From NCBI RefSeq assembly GCF_035594125.1, contig NC_087171.1, positions 15,706,767-15,770,766 on the forward strand: a DNA stretch of 64,000 bases. Reading direction: 5' to 3'. The position numbers and the translations under genes are program-made. This DNA is from Scylla paramamosain. Its lineage: Eukaryota > Arthropoda > Malacostraca > Decapoda > Portunidae. Numbering within the stretch: position 1 is the stretch's first letter; each line of letters begins with the position of its first letter. Under the pieces are notes generated by a model. That model saw only the letters and a program-made list of their open reading frames with translations, searched no databases and was not told the origin of the DNA. Of this stretch, positions 22,261 to 33,999 are shown one piece after another.

Positions 22261-22415
22261 ATGGCGAAGGTGCCGAAGGTGAGTTGTTTTACGTATTATT
22301 TATCTGTTTATCTGTTATACGAATGGAGGGATATCAGTGAATGTATGAACAGCCTCTGAAAATATTAGTATTATTTATGTCTGGTTCAATGATGTTATCG
22401 AGTCTATGTATGAAT

Positions 22416-22495
<80 letters not shown>

Positions 22496-23055
22496 GCCAT
22501 TTGTCCTTGTTGCTAGGTGTTTAATCAACCAATCAGTCAACCAGAAATAATTAATCTAATCAGTCAATCGATATTTCATTCAATCAATCAATTAATTAAC
22601 CAGCCAGTCAGTCAGTCAATTAGTTATTCGATTAACAATTCATTCAGTAAGTCAATCAATCATTCCTCCAGTCAATCAATCAATCAAGTGTGCCTTCGTT
22701 TAATGGATCTTTTTCGTTCTTTTTGTTGCCCTTAGCCCCTCTTACATAAAAAAATAAAAGATAAATCACTTAACCAATCAATCTATCTGTCTCTCCGTCC
22801 GTCTAACCCGTCCCTCTCATTTCCCAGAGCCAGGCAGTGACAGTGGTGGTTCGCAACTTACCAGCGGGCACCAGGGAGGGCCAGCTGAGGGCCATGTGCG
22901 AAGGTCTAGGAGAGGTGGTGGAGGTGGACATTCCCGCCAGGACTGCTCGCTTCGACAGGTTTATTTACGGGTGAGGAAATATTTTGCCGTTGTTGTTGTT
23001 GCTGTTGTTGTTGTTGTTGTTGTTGTTGTTGCTGTTGTTGTGTGGGTGTGTTAGT

Positions 23056-23136
<81 letters not shown>

Positions 23137-23606
23137 ATCCCTTCCGGCGGTTAGATTACTATAATAACAATGTCAATAAGGTTGACAACAGTGATGATAA
23201 AGATAATGGTGTTGGTGATAATGATGATAATAACGATAACCACAATAGAATGCAAAACCGTTCATAAATATGGTATTAAGAGCGATGAGAATGCATGAAT
23301 TATGTATAACCATCCCGTGAACTGCATAATTATCTTCTTTCCTCTCATCCTTGTAGATTTGTGAGGTTCGCTGATCTAGAGACAGCACGCAGTGCCGTGA
23401 GGGAACTTAGCGGAAACACAATGGGCAACCGCACCATTAACGCCCAGATAGCCCGCAGTCACTGGCGGAACACAAATGAAGACACATGTAAGAGCAAAAT
23501 CCTCCAGTTTTCTTTCATTTGTGACGTCACCGATAAGCCAACCAGCCAGTCTCCCTCAGGTTCTGCTTCTATCCTGTTCTCGTATTATTATTATTATTAT
23601 TATTAT

Positions 23607-23660
<54 letters not shown>

Positions 23661-23719
23661 CAGTTGTTGTTGTTGTTGTTATTGTAGTTGTAGTAGATTA
23701 ACAAAATCTCTTCGTGTTT

Positions 23720-23804
<85 letters not shown>

Positions 23805-24020
23805 ATTCACCTTCGTTGCAGTGGGCTATGTCGGTGAAGGAGGAGGAGGAGGAGGAGGAGGAGGAGGAGGAGGAGGAGGAGGAGAGGTGGACGAGGAACA
23901 CGACGAGGATTTGAACATGTCAGAGGAGGAGATCCAGATAACCATCCTTCGGGAATCTCGCCGTCAGTGGCACCAGCACCGCCGCCGCCACCCGAATAAA
24001 GGTCAGTGTCTCACCCTTCA

Positions 24021-24058
<38 letters not shown>

Positions 24059-24819
24059 GCCGATCCTTTTCGTGTCCTGAGTTTTTTTTTTTTTTCCCTT
24101 AATCTTGTTTCCCCATCTACTAGTAGTTTTGTATCTATTCTGCTTTTTTTTTTTTTTACCATTCTCAGGCTTTCACTCTGCTCGTATATTGTTGTTTATT
24201 CGGGGTATAAAGCATCTTACCTTCACTTCTTTTCCCCTTTTTTACATGTCTTTAAGTCTACAAACCAATTGTAAAGCAAGCATCAGTTACTCCTTTTCGT
24301 ATCATTCAGCATCAAAGTAATTAGTCCAATAAGTCAATCAGAACAAAAGACACAAGGGCATATTAATAAACAACGCATTCACTAGAGAACAAAAATACCT
24401 TTGAGAACTTGAAAAATCATCTCTGTGGCCTTTGATAACTGTCGTAGTGAGATCCCGAAGCGTTTCAAAACATGAGCCGTAATACCCGAACCAGCAGTCA
24501 CGGAGCTTCGTCCTTCTCCAGGGACTGTTTGGGATTATTTATCACACTAACACGACACCTAGCATGGCAATACGTGACAGGCGTATAGACGAAACACTGC
24601 TGGAATCCAAGCTCATTATCTTGATTTTCACAACATCGTTACGTTACTGACATCAGGTGAATGTCAGACACTGTGCAGGAAAGAAACAGTTTGGTGAAGT
24701 TACTGTAAACATACCTGTCATTCTTTTCTGACTCTGGAGTTGATTACGTGAGAGCGTTTGTTGACTGAATGACTGGGTGATTGACTTTTCTTTTATATGG
24801 TATAGAGACCACAAAAAAG

Positions 24820-24881
<62 letters not shown>

Positions 24882-27800
24882 GAATATGTTGCCCCCAGAA
24901 AGCCAAGAGCAGTCAAGATAGACTGAAGTGCAGGTGTTTAAAGGATTTTCGATCTCGTGTCAGCAGATTATCAACGACGAGGAGCAAACATAACCCATTA
25001 TGTGTTGATGAAGGAAATAACACAATGTAACACGATTTTTGTCTTTGACAAGCAAGTGTTATTTTCCAACTGTATTAATTGCAAAACAATAGAAAATGTC
25101 CATTATTTCTGTCAAACTTTGCTTTTGATGCTTTTAGAATGATTTTTTTACCCCAAAATAGCAAAATTTCACCATTTTTTCAGATACTATCACAGAGAAC
25201 TTCTTTGTTCTTGTCTTGATGAATTGATTACATATGTAGCAGAATGCATCTGGAGAATGACTGCAGCCTCTTGATGCCATCTCATCTCTTGTGATGTGTC
25301 TTCTCAGGCAGCCAAATCAGAACGGATTGGTGGTCTGCAAGCTCCTACTCTGGAATATTCTGTCTTTCTAGAATGTGTTCCAGAATGTTCTCAATCTTTC
25401 TGTAATATTCTTGAACCAACTTTAGAATATTCTGAATCATTCTAGAAAATTCTTGCATCTAAAAAATTCTTGATACTTCTACATATTTCTGCTGTATTCT
25501 AGAAAGTTCTAGAATATTCTGGAAATTTTTAGAATAGAATATTCTAAAATGTTCTAGACACTTCTAAAAGTGTCTGATAGAACATTCTGGAAGATTTGAG
25601 AAGATTCTTCTAAATATGATAAATTTCTTGCTAGATCTGGTCAGTTCAAGAATGATCTTATTAAAATTAAAAATCTTTAGAACTTATTTTTAACTTATTT
25701 GCAACATTTCAAAAGCAATTAGATAAACAATTGAGATTTTGCAAAGGTCTTTACCTGACATGAAAACCAATAGTAACTCATACTATAATGAAATAAGGCA
25801 AAAATGTAAATTCATTGTTCTAACCACAAAAGCAAAGTTTTAGAAACAAAATAACTTTTTTTTTCTTGTTTATATAGAAATAACAGGAAAATTATGGTTT
25901 GGGGCCAAGGACAAGACAAAAGTGAAATTTAGTTACATTGTGTAATAGGAGGGAACTCAGGACAAGGCGATAACGGTAGTGTAATACAAATGAAACCAGT
26001 CACTTTTATTTTGTATGAATTTCACCTTTTGTTGACATTCAGAGTTTGCATGGGCACAAATAATAAGAGGGAAAGGGAACTCTTCTTTTCTTCCTCTCAA
26101 GGCTACAGAACTGTTAAAGAGACGCTGTACAATGAAACAAAATTTCTGAAAAGTAGTAAATTATGAAAAAAAAAGTGTCCGTAAAAGTAGTTGGTTTTGA
26201 AAAAAAAAAATGAAAAAGTTGATTTTGAAAGTGTCTGAAAAAGTAGTTGATTATGAAAATGTCTGAAAATAGTTAATTATGAAAAAAAGTGCCTGAAAAG
26301 TAGTTGATTAAAAAAAAATGTCTGAAAAGTAGTTGATTAAAAAAAGTGTCTGAAAAGTAGTTGATTATGAAAAAAGTGTCTGAAAGTAGTTAATTAAGAA
26401 AAAAAGGTGTCTGAAAAGTAGTTGATTTTGAAAAAGTGTCTGAAAAAGTAATTAATTATATAAAAAAAGTGTTTGTTAAAGTAGATGATAATGAAAAGAA
26501 CTTCCCAGCAGTGAAAGGAATAAGGATTAGACAGCAACAAACTCTCGCCCCTTTGCTGCGATGAGGTGCATAAACAGTGTGGTGCCATGAAGTTCAAGGT
26601 AGAGCGAGACTTTCATAAAGGTCAGGATTGAGTAGTTGTGTTCAGCCTGGCGGTGTGGGATGAGCGACCATATTCCTAATGGTTCTCAGCTGCAGTAACC
26701 ACGATGCAAATAGTACCATCACAATAGCAAGCCTTGTATTCTCAAACGTTTTGTTCTCTCATTACGATTGTTTTTAAAGGCCACAACGAGGATCAGTCGG
26801 GTTTTCATGGGTGGTTTTCCTGTCGATGATGCAGAATCCTTATTGATCTATCACTGGAATCTCAAAAACGCCATTAGTGGGGCAATTATTATGAGTTCTC
26901 CATGGGGTTAGAATATATACTTAGAACTGAAAACTCATTCAGTTCACGAAAAAAAAAAGTGCAGAATACGGAATTGTGAGGCGATTGTTGTACATTCCAT
27001 TGAAAAGGAAAGAAAGATCCAATCCATATACACACACAAACACACGAAAAAAAAAAAAAAGAAGTTGTGTAGCATGTGCTCAGAACTGAAAACTTTTGGA
27101 TAATCGAAAACAAACGTGTGCCAGCGTAGACTACGGTTTTAACTAAAAAGAAAATTTACGTTGAATCCAAGAGAAGAATCGCGCGACAGAATTTGATTTG
27201 GAACCGAAAACTTACTCAGTACATGAAAAAAAAAAGTAAATAAAACATGAAACTTAGCACCCGAAAAGAACACGCGTGACAAAATATACTTGAAACTGAA
27301 AACTTATTCCGTGCATAAAAAGAGCACGCGTGACAATATATATGGAATTAAATTTCTCATCGTTCAACAAAAAGAAACGCGTGACAAAATGTGCCTGGAT
27401 ATCAAAACCTCTTCATTCCACAAAAAGAAAACGCGTGAGAAAGTACGCTTAAAGCAGGAAATCGTCTCAGTACACGACAAAGCATAGCGCGTATGTGGCA
27501 GCATGACAAAGGTGAAGTGTATTAGGTAACGTGTGCCTCTCACAGGTGCTCACCCCTCCCATATCATGACTAACCAATTATTTGTATCGATCCAATAAGG
27601 AAAGGTTGGGCGGGTTACTTCACACACTCACGAAAGCCTTTCATTATGTCGACTTTACAACACGAACCAGACTATAAACCACATCATCAGTCAATATTTA
27701 AGATTTACGATAAAAAAAAAGAAGTTATTTTCTTATTGGCTCCATTCAGTCTTTCAGTTCCATAACAATACTTTTAAATAATTGATATCCTTTGTTTGGC

Positions 27801-27995
27801 AGTGATTTAGTCTGAAAAGCTATTGACCAACCATTGCTTTATAGAATCCTGATGTATAAAAGAAAAAAAAAGAAAAGAAAAGCTCCTGGCGCAATAATGT
27901 TTTAGAGGAAGGAAGGCAGGAAGGAAGGAACGGAGGGAGAAAGGAAGGGAGAAAGGAAGACCTGTACTGTTGAATTATTAAGTGAAGGTGACATT

Positions 27996-28063
<68 letters not shown>

Positions 28064-29284
28064 CCTCTGAAAAATAAACACAACCTAAGCCTACTCATGA
28101 CCTATTAGAAAGACCAACGATGCAAACACTGGACCCCCGCAGCAACCTGTATCATATCCCTTTCCTCAAGACACGCGGCTCCAAATGTCTTGTTTGTGAG
28201 TATCGTGGGGACCTCTCCTACGCGGATGCCTCTATCGAGAAACCAGCAGGTCACCGAGAACAGGGGCGATATAGGAGTAGTTGTAGTAGTGTTGGTATTG
28301 AGGCAAGGTGGGGGTGAGTTCCGCCTATTGATCTGTTGAGTGAGTAACTAGTGTGTTTCTGCTCCGTGTGTGAGAAAGAGAAGAGTCGAGGGATGAAAAG
28401 TGGACAAGAGTGGCAAGCACAAAGGGCCACTGGTCTCGTTGGTTAATGCGGTGTTGGTGGGTCTTCACGCTTATTTATTTATTATGAGTCTTTCTCTCCC
28501 TGTTGTGTGCTGAGAAAAAGACAATAGTTGCGTTGATTAAGTTGTACGTTTCTTACGCCGTACTCGTGAAGGACTACGTTTCACTGGGTGTTGAGTTAAT
28601 AGTAGACCTTAATTGCTGTAGTTAATGGTCGAGTAACACATGTAATAGCAGCAACATTCACTTCCACTGTGTTTAACATTCTTTTCTTAATTATAACTCC
28701 TCTGATCTACTTATAATCCTGTTGTCATGTTTTATGAGATCGTCAGCAGATTAAAGGACTTACGATTGAAAAAATAAATAAATAAAAAATCTAGAGGGAA
28801 GTACAGAGTTACACAGCTTACAACCACCTCTGTACAGATGTTTAGTGTGTTGCTGGGATGTTATTACAGATGCTCTTTAAAAGACTGCTGGTTTTATTTA
28901 CTGGATGTGTTGGTGGCGGATGTTTTATAAAGGTGCGGACTGTGAAGAATAATGAAATAAAATGAGAATAAGGTCTACTGAAGATACCAGTCCTCCAAAA
29001 TAATTGTTTGAAAAAGAGTATCCAGAATTATAAGTAGTATCCTGAAACCTCCCTCTCAAAGGAGTTTAAGTCAAAGGCAATAGGAAATAAAAAAAATCAG
29101 GCAGAGGGTTCCTGAGTGGTGTGTGTCCTTGATGTTTTACGCTGTGCTGGGTATTAGGTTAAGTTAGAAACTCCTTGCAGTAATTTTAGCTTGAAGGGAA
29201 AAAAACTAGTTGTTTTAACGCGATTTTTACTGCACGCGTTGAAGAGTTTTGGTCTTGCAAGATAGCTCGATTTGTCTTGATCTT

Positions 29285-29324
<40 letters not shown>

Positions 29325-30168
29325 CACGCGAGAACGCGGCTCAGTCATGAAACCTCGACGGCTCTTCATAAGCTACAATTGATCTAAATTCCAGTAACTG
29401 CACACAAACAAAACAATACTTAATACCTTTCTTCATAAGTTGTGTCAAACTGAGTAAACATGTAAACCATTCTTAGACGTGCTGTAGAACCTCATAACTA
29501 CGCTTTACGAGCCAGATACATGCAGACGAATACAATTACTTCCTACCAGTGTTCGGGGAAGCTTGGTATTATTCTGAGGAAATATCAAGATTATACGAGT
29601 TTTCCCAAAAATGTACTGAAATATGCATCCATGCCCTACATACTCGTGAATGTCGTGGCTACTCACTACCTTGAGGGACATTCGGTTTATGGAACACTAT
29701 TTTGTGCCTTTGAAGAGCCTTTTGTGTCACTTTTTACTACTACACTCTATTCAAGGAGGCTGTTTATGCCGCGTCTAGACAGAGTAATGGTTCTCCTAAT
29801 TGCTCGCACCTTTCCTTCTCTCACCCAATTTTCCAGTCACTCCAGCTTGACTATTATGTTTGTATGTTCTTCGTCATAACTCCTCCCTTGCTCAATTCAG
29901 ACCATTCTAGTTAGGAAGGCTGGATTCAGTAGTAAATGCGCAACACATATTTGCTTCTCTAAACAAGAATATAAGGGAAATATGACAAGTTGAATTTACA
30001 AGATCGCTCGGGAGGGTTTATGGCGAGGAAATTATTCTTTATTTTCAGCAGTTTTTTAATCTGTACCGGGATGAATCACTGCGCCACACAAGCAAAAGTC
30101 TCGTCAGCGCTGTAATGTAATAAGGTCATGAATAAAAACGTGACATGTGCAACTCAAGGTTTCTGAGG

Positions 30169-30220
<52 letters not shown>

Positions 30221-30339
30221 TCACCTTGCTCTCTTGTTTTCTTTTAGAGCTCCCTAGTTTTGAGTCCATCCTGGAAGCTGTGTGCTGCCTTCCTGTTGAC
30301 TGTGAATCCTCACCAGGGAAGAAGGAGGAACTAAATTAA
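22261..30339 (+). CDS. RRM RNA-binding protein with polyglycine run (5-6 exons)
   Basis: Exons 22261-22278, 22828-22970, 23357-23487 and 23822-24001 join in frame. The first three give one RNA recognition motif: TVVVRNLPAG (RNP2-like), GEVVEVDIP, then IYGFVRFADLETARSAV (RNP1-like) and NRTINAQIARSHW. Exon 4 encodes LGYVGE, about 15 glycines, an acidic stretch (EVDEEHDEDLNMSEEE) and a basic one (RRQWHQHRRRHPNK), ending in phase 1. A terminal exon 30248-30339 has a strong acceptor (CTTTTAG) and the matching phase, encoding LPSFESILEAVCCLPVDC and a stop. A possible cassette exon lies at 28109-28249. The product would be 187 residues without it or 234 with it. I do not recognise the exact orthologue; an RNA-binding role follows only from the RRM. 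Exons 1-4 are firm, the 3' part less so. Confidence 0.75.
22500..22700. repeat. Degenerate (TCAA)n tetranucleotide repeat
   Basis: TCAATCAATCAG-type tetranucleotides with many substitutions, in intron 1 of the RRM gene, following a (CT)n array at about 22420-22490. Confidence 0.85.
22985..23132. repeat. (TTG)n and (GA)n arrays in RRM gene intron 2
   Basis: Interrupted TTG repeats to about 23040 are followed by about 36 GA units at 23060-23132, immediately downstream of the exon 2 donor. Confidence 0.95.
23584..23801. repeat. (ATT)n(AGT)n and (CT)n arrays in RRM gene intron 3
   Basis: ATT and AGT trinucleotides (23584-23660), then GTT repeats, then about 38 CT units (23726-23801). The CT array lies about 20 bases upstream of the exon 4 acceptor and may serve as its pyrimidine tract. 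Confidence 0.95.
24400..24490. repeat. MITE family M copy (partial, 3' half)
   Basis: TTGAGAACTTGAAAAATCAT, CTGTGGCCTTTGATAAC and CGAAGCGTTTCAAAACATG correspond to the right half of the copy at 49243-49443. Confidence 0.55.
24821..24879. repeat. (GA)n microsatellite
   Basis: About 29 GA units in the long intron of the RRM gene. Confidence 0.97.
25340..25610. repeat. Array of GAA/TTC palindromes resembling heat-shock elements
   Basis: About 270 bases are packed with inverted GAA and TTC trinucleotides (AGAATATTCT, TTCTAGAAAGTTCTAGAA, GGAATATTCTGTC) at roughly 10-12 base spacing. The consensus heat-shock factor site is alternating GAA and TTC at 5-base steps, and several stretches here fit it. 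It may equally be a decayed minisatellite. It lies in the long intron of the RRM gene. Confidence 0.6.
26140..26500. repeat. Minisatellite of about 31 bp
   Basis: Roughly eleven diverged copies of a unit with GTGTCTGAAAAGTAGTTGAT followed by TATGAAAAAA. Copies differ mainly in A-run length. No coding potential. Confidence 0.9.
26905..27490. repeat. Degenerate tandem repeat of about 55-62 bp with ACGCGT motifs
   Basis: Repeated blocks carry GAACTGAAAACTTATTCAGT, CATGAAAAAA and CACGCGTGACAAAATAT in the same order. Four of the units at 27260-27440 keep the ACGCGTGA core. A 65-codon open frame at 27290-27487 merely translates the repeat (KSTRD, KETRD, KKTRE) and is not taken as a gene. Confidence 0.8.
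27990..28061. repeat. (CT)n microsatellite
   Basis: About 31 CT units, ending some 47 bases before the candidate cassette exon of the RRM gene. Confidence 0.97.
28109..28249 (+). CDS. Candidate cassette exon of the RRM gene
   Basis: After CCTATTAG the sequence opens in the frame set by exon 4, encoding ERPTMQTLDPRSNLYHIPF and SKCLVCEYRGDLSYADA. A possible donor CAG/GTCACC at 28249/28250 gives 141 bases, a multiple of three with phase 1 on both sides. It can therefore be included or skipped before the terminal exon at 30248 without a frame change. The donor is weak; a stronger GTGAGT at about 28195 would create a stop on joining to exon 30248. Without splicing the frame ends at 28317. Confidence 0.4.
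28975..29120 (-). repeat. Diverged LINE family A 3' end fragment
   Basis: TATCCTGAAACCTCCCTCTC, AAGGAGTTTAAGTCAAAGGC and CAGGCAGAGGGTTCC align with the family A 3' region at 15070-15155. It lies in the RRM gene's long intron. Confidence 0.6.
30172..30218. repeat. (CA)n microsatellite
   Basis: About 23 CA units, 30 bases upstream of the acceptor of the RRM gene's terminal exon. Confidence 0.97.
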
Positions 30340-30772
30340 TCGAACGTAAGTCTGGCTTCAATTTATTACTATAAATTATAATAGAAGGTGTGCATATCTT
30401 GAAGAACTTGTCGTATATTCTGTAAAATATTTAGCACGGATGGCCTGGAATAGACGGGCAGCTGAGGGAGATGAATGGAGAAGGCTGGGGAAGCCTTGGC
30501 CTTGTAATGGAATCATAGAGACTGGGGATGGTGATAAAAAATTACATTCTTGACTCGAGCTGCTGGCCTATGAGTCTCTACTTGGCTAACATTTCAGGTG
30601 TCAATTCACGAAGGAATAACAGTAATTCTTAACTATTCAAAACTTACAGAAAAATTAATAACCACCTCGTGACATTTGAATACTGAAAACTAAAGATATG
30701 TTAGAAAAAAAAATTATATTTGCGATTCGAAAATAATCTCATACAATTTTTATGGACAATGATCGTTATAAG

Positions 30773-30960
30773 GCCCGGATTCAGAAACGCTTTGCCACAG
30801 AGATAATTAGTGTTTCTCCTGTTAATAATATAGAAATTCTCTTAATCTGACACTAAATCCATAAAAAAAAAACACCCTTAAAACCCGTGCAATTTCAACT
30901 AAAGGCTTTTGAAAGTAACCAAGATGCGAACAGAAGTGTTTCAGCAATTTACATTTCGAC
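30773..30960. repeat. MITE family M copy (diverged)
   Basis: Starts GCCCGGATTCAGAAACGCTT, close to the terminal inverted repeat of family M, and contains GCCACAGAGATAATTAG and CAACTAAAGGCTTTTGAA in the expected order for the reverse orientation. Confidence 0.5.
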
Positions 30961-31245
30961 TCTTCTGGTTCCTATAATGTGTTTTTCTCCTTATCGTGCT
31001 GTGAATACAAACAATACCACAAACCCATTATGCATCTCAGTTTTCTTGTCCCTGTAAACTCAAGGCACCATTAATGCAAAACAATATTACGAAACTCACA
31101 CAATAAGGTGACTCGAGGTACTTACTCCTTAGTTCAGTTATTGTCTTAGGATTCAGTTCAGTTCCTTTTGTCCATTTAAACTTTTAACTCAACGTGCCAT
31201 TAACGAACGCAATGTCAGGACACTTGTATAGGATAACAAACGAAG

Positions 31246-31249
<4 letters not shown>

Positions 31250-31322
<73 letters not shown>
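31250..31322. repeat. (CT)n microsatellite
   Basis: About 36 CT units. Confidence 0.97.
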
Positions 31323-31329
<7 letters not shown>

Positions 31330-32415
31330 GCTTTGACTCGTAATTTTAATATAAGTTTGGTTTCATCATCAAGTTGCTTTTATAATATTTCAGCATAATT
31401 TTTTTAGTTAACTTTTACGACCTTTTGAAGTGTAATACATTTTGACATGTGGCGTTTTATGACCCTGTTGTTGCAGTGCCGTCAGTCAGTGGTATGTTTA
31501 TACTTACCTGCCTTTTTTAGTGTATGTCGACTACAGCCTTTTGCGGTCCCCTTGCGGTTTTACAGTCTTCCGTCGTATTGCGTCCGTGACTCCCTCGCGC
31601 ACAAGTGTGGCTTTTTGCAGGCCATGAATCTGTCCATTACAGAAGATAACATACGTGCAATGGTGTTTCTTGCACTCTCAAAATGTTCACGGTTTTCATG
31701 AACTGAAATGATTCAAAACAAAGAGGAAACAAAAAAAATAACTGAAAATGACTTGCAGAAAATGAAAATCTCATAATTGCCAAGAGAAAGAAAAATGTAT
31801 TCAAAATAACTGAAAGAGAGATAAAAAGATAAACAATTACTTTATTCCGAATGACCCAGAAGAAAAATAAAAATTATTCAGAAAAGAGGTGTTTTTTAAT
31901 GCTCCAGGAAAAAAAAAAGACTCAGAATGACTCAGAAAAAGAAAGGAGAATGACTCAAATAAAGAGGTGTTTATTTGAGATGACTAAGGAAAGAAAAAAA
32001 AAAGTACTCAAAACGATCCAGAATAAGAAGAAGAAAAGAAGAAAAAAATAGAAAAGAAAAGAACTCAAAATATCCTAGAAAAAACAATAGGAAAATCAAA
32101 ACCATTCAGATAAATACTCAGATATTTCTTACACATGAAATATACGAGTACATACCTTTAGTTTTTGTATACTGAACTGCTACCGTGGCTACGCCCTCAC
32201 CCCACACACATATGAGTAGATAACGCAACAAAATTATGAGGAAAGTAGGATGCCAAGAATGGGGATGGTTGAAGTAGCCATATTTTACTGTGATATATTC
32301 AAGAAACTATTCTGATCACTGCATTGAGAACACAAGACTCGCGCTTGCCAGGATCTCAAGGACAGATTATACGGCAGAGGAAAGGAAGTTGTTGAAGAAG
32401 AGAAGAGAAAATTTG

Positions 32416-32460
32416 TACTACTACTACTACTGCTACTACTACTACTACTACTACTATTAT

Positions 32461-32501
<41 letters not shown>

Positions 32502-32533
32502 GTAGTAGTAGTAGTAGTAGTAGCAGTAGTAGC

Positions 32534-32570
<37 letters not shown>

Positions 32571-32605
32571 CTAGTAGTAGTATGTCTAAGTAGTAGTAGT
32601 AGTAA

Positions 32606-32648
<43 letters not shown>

Positions 32649-33060
32649 TGTTGTTGTTGTTGTTGTAAAGGTAGAAAAGGTAAAAAAAAAGTGAAGAAGA
32701 AGAAAAAGAAGAAGAAGAAGAAGAAGAAGAAGAAGAAGAAGAAGAAGAAGGAGAAGAAGAAGAAGAAGAAGAAGAAGAAGAAGAAAGGGAAAAGAACAAG
32801 AATAAGAACAAGAACAAGAAAGAAAATAAAGAAAATGAAAAAAGGAAGAGGAGACGAAGGAAGCCGAAGAAGAAAAAAGAAAGAAAGAAAAATGAAAGAA
32901 CAGGAGTAGGAAACCAAAGAATAAGAAGAACGAGAAGAAGTGGAAGAAGAAGAAGAAGAAGAAGGACAAGAAGAAGAAGAAGAAGAAGAAGAAGAAGAAG
33001 AAGAAGAAGAAGAAAGAAAGAAAGAAAAAGGAAACGAAAATGAAAAGAAAAGGAAGAGGA
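32416..33060. repeat. Compound trinucleotide tract (TAC)n(TAG)n(GAA)n
   Basis: TAC repeats (about 32416-32500) turn into TAG repeats (about 32500-32648), which are the reverse complement in another phase, so the two halves form a long inverted repeat. A TTG block and then several hundred bases of GAA-rich, nearly pure purine sequence follow. The long open frames on both strands (up to 310 codons) are homopolymer translations and not genes. Confidence 0.95.
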
Positions 33061-33105
33061 AGCGGAAGTGCAAGAAGAAACAAGCAAGAAAGAAAATAGA
33101 CATAA

Positions 33106-33106
<1 letters not shown>

Positions 33107-33150
<44 letters not shown>

Positions 33151-33176
33151 CGATGCAAAGATAATGCCGTCTGACT

Positions 33177-33218
<42 letters not shown>
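33107..33218. repeat. (TG)n and (CA)n inverted pair
   Basis: A 41-base TG array and a 38-base CA array are separated by 33 unique bases. They are complementary and could fold into a hairpin. Confidence 0.95.
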
Positions 33219-33220
<2 letters not shown>

Positions 33221-33312
33221 CTGTCAATAAACTTAATGCATTCCTGATGAGTTGTGACTTGTAGGTCGCCAAGCAAGGTAAGGCAATACGACAGCGTCCT
33301 GTAGTGAACTGC

Positions 33313-33344
<32 letters not shown>

Positions 33345-33999
33345 GTGTTCCGCCAACTGCAGTTACATAAATTCATGACGTTGCGAAGGGGTGTGAGGAT
33401 TGCAAGTGTTGGAAATCTTGTCTATTATGTGCTATTTTAAATGTGTGACGCGGTAAATGTGTCATTCGCCTTCGGTCGTCTGCTGCTGCTCACTCAGCCA
33501 GCCGTTCCCCCTGAGGAAAGAGCTGTTTCTTCTCTGTCTAGTCTGAGGTATGGTTTATGTCAATAATTTAGATACCGCCGCGTCCAGCCTGAAAAGTAAA
33601 TAGATAAAATAGAAAATAAATAAGTATCGAACATTTGATAAGTATGTTAGTAGGTTCACTAATGTAACCAGTAATTCATTTACATTTACTAGAAAGTATG
33701 ACGAATCGTAACATATTGGCAACGATAAATAACATTGGGATATGAGGTACAATGGCCTTTTAGCTTACTGCTCCTTACAGTATAAATAAATTCTCTGGAA
33801 AATCTGTCAACTCCACCTGTCCGTGGTAGTTTTGAAAGCCTTGTGTAACTCAACCAAAATGAAATCAATTGACAATAATAACCGAGGCTCACAGAACGGA
33901 CGAGCCTTTGTCATGCATGTTGAGGTTTACAAACATGGGGGACGTTAGGAAAATAGTAATACAGTTTTAGTAAGCGGGAACACTACGGCCGGCAAGACC

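Noticed and set aside
27290..27487. 65-codon Lys-rich repeat protein
   Set aside because: The protein repeat follows the DNA tandem repeat and the frame is not kept in neighbouring units.
29520..29879. Plus-strand 119-codon open frame in an ordinary-composition region
   Set aside because: No domain, no splice context that fits the RRM gene phases, and a composition typical of translated noncoding DNA; left as chance, though it is the longest non-repetitive orphan frame.
32285..33356. Long open frames of up to 310 codons on the minus strand
   Set aside because: They are Ser, Leu, Phe, Thr and Asn homopolymers from TAC/TAG/GAA microsatellites, open in several frames at once.
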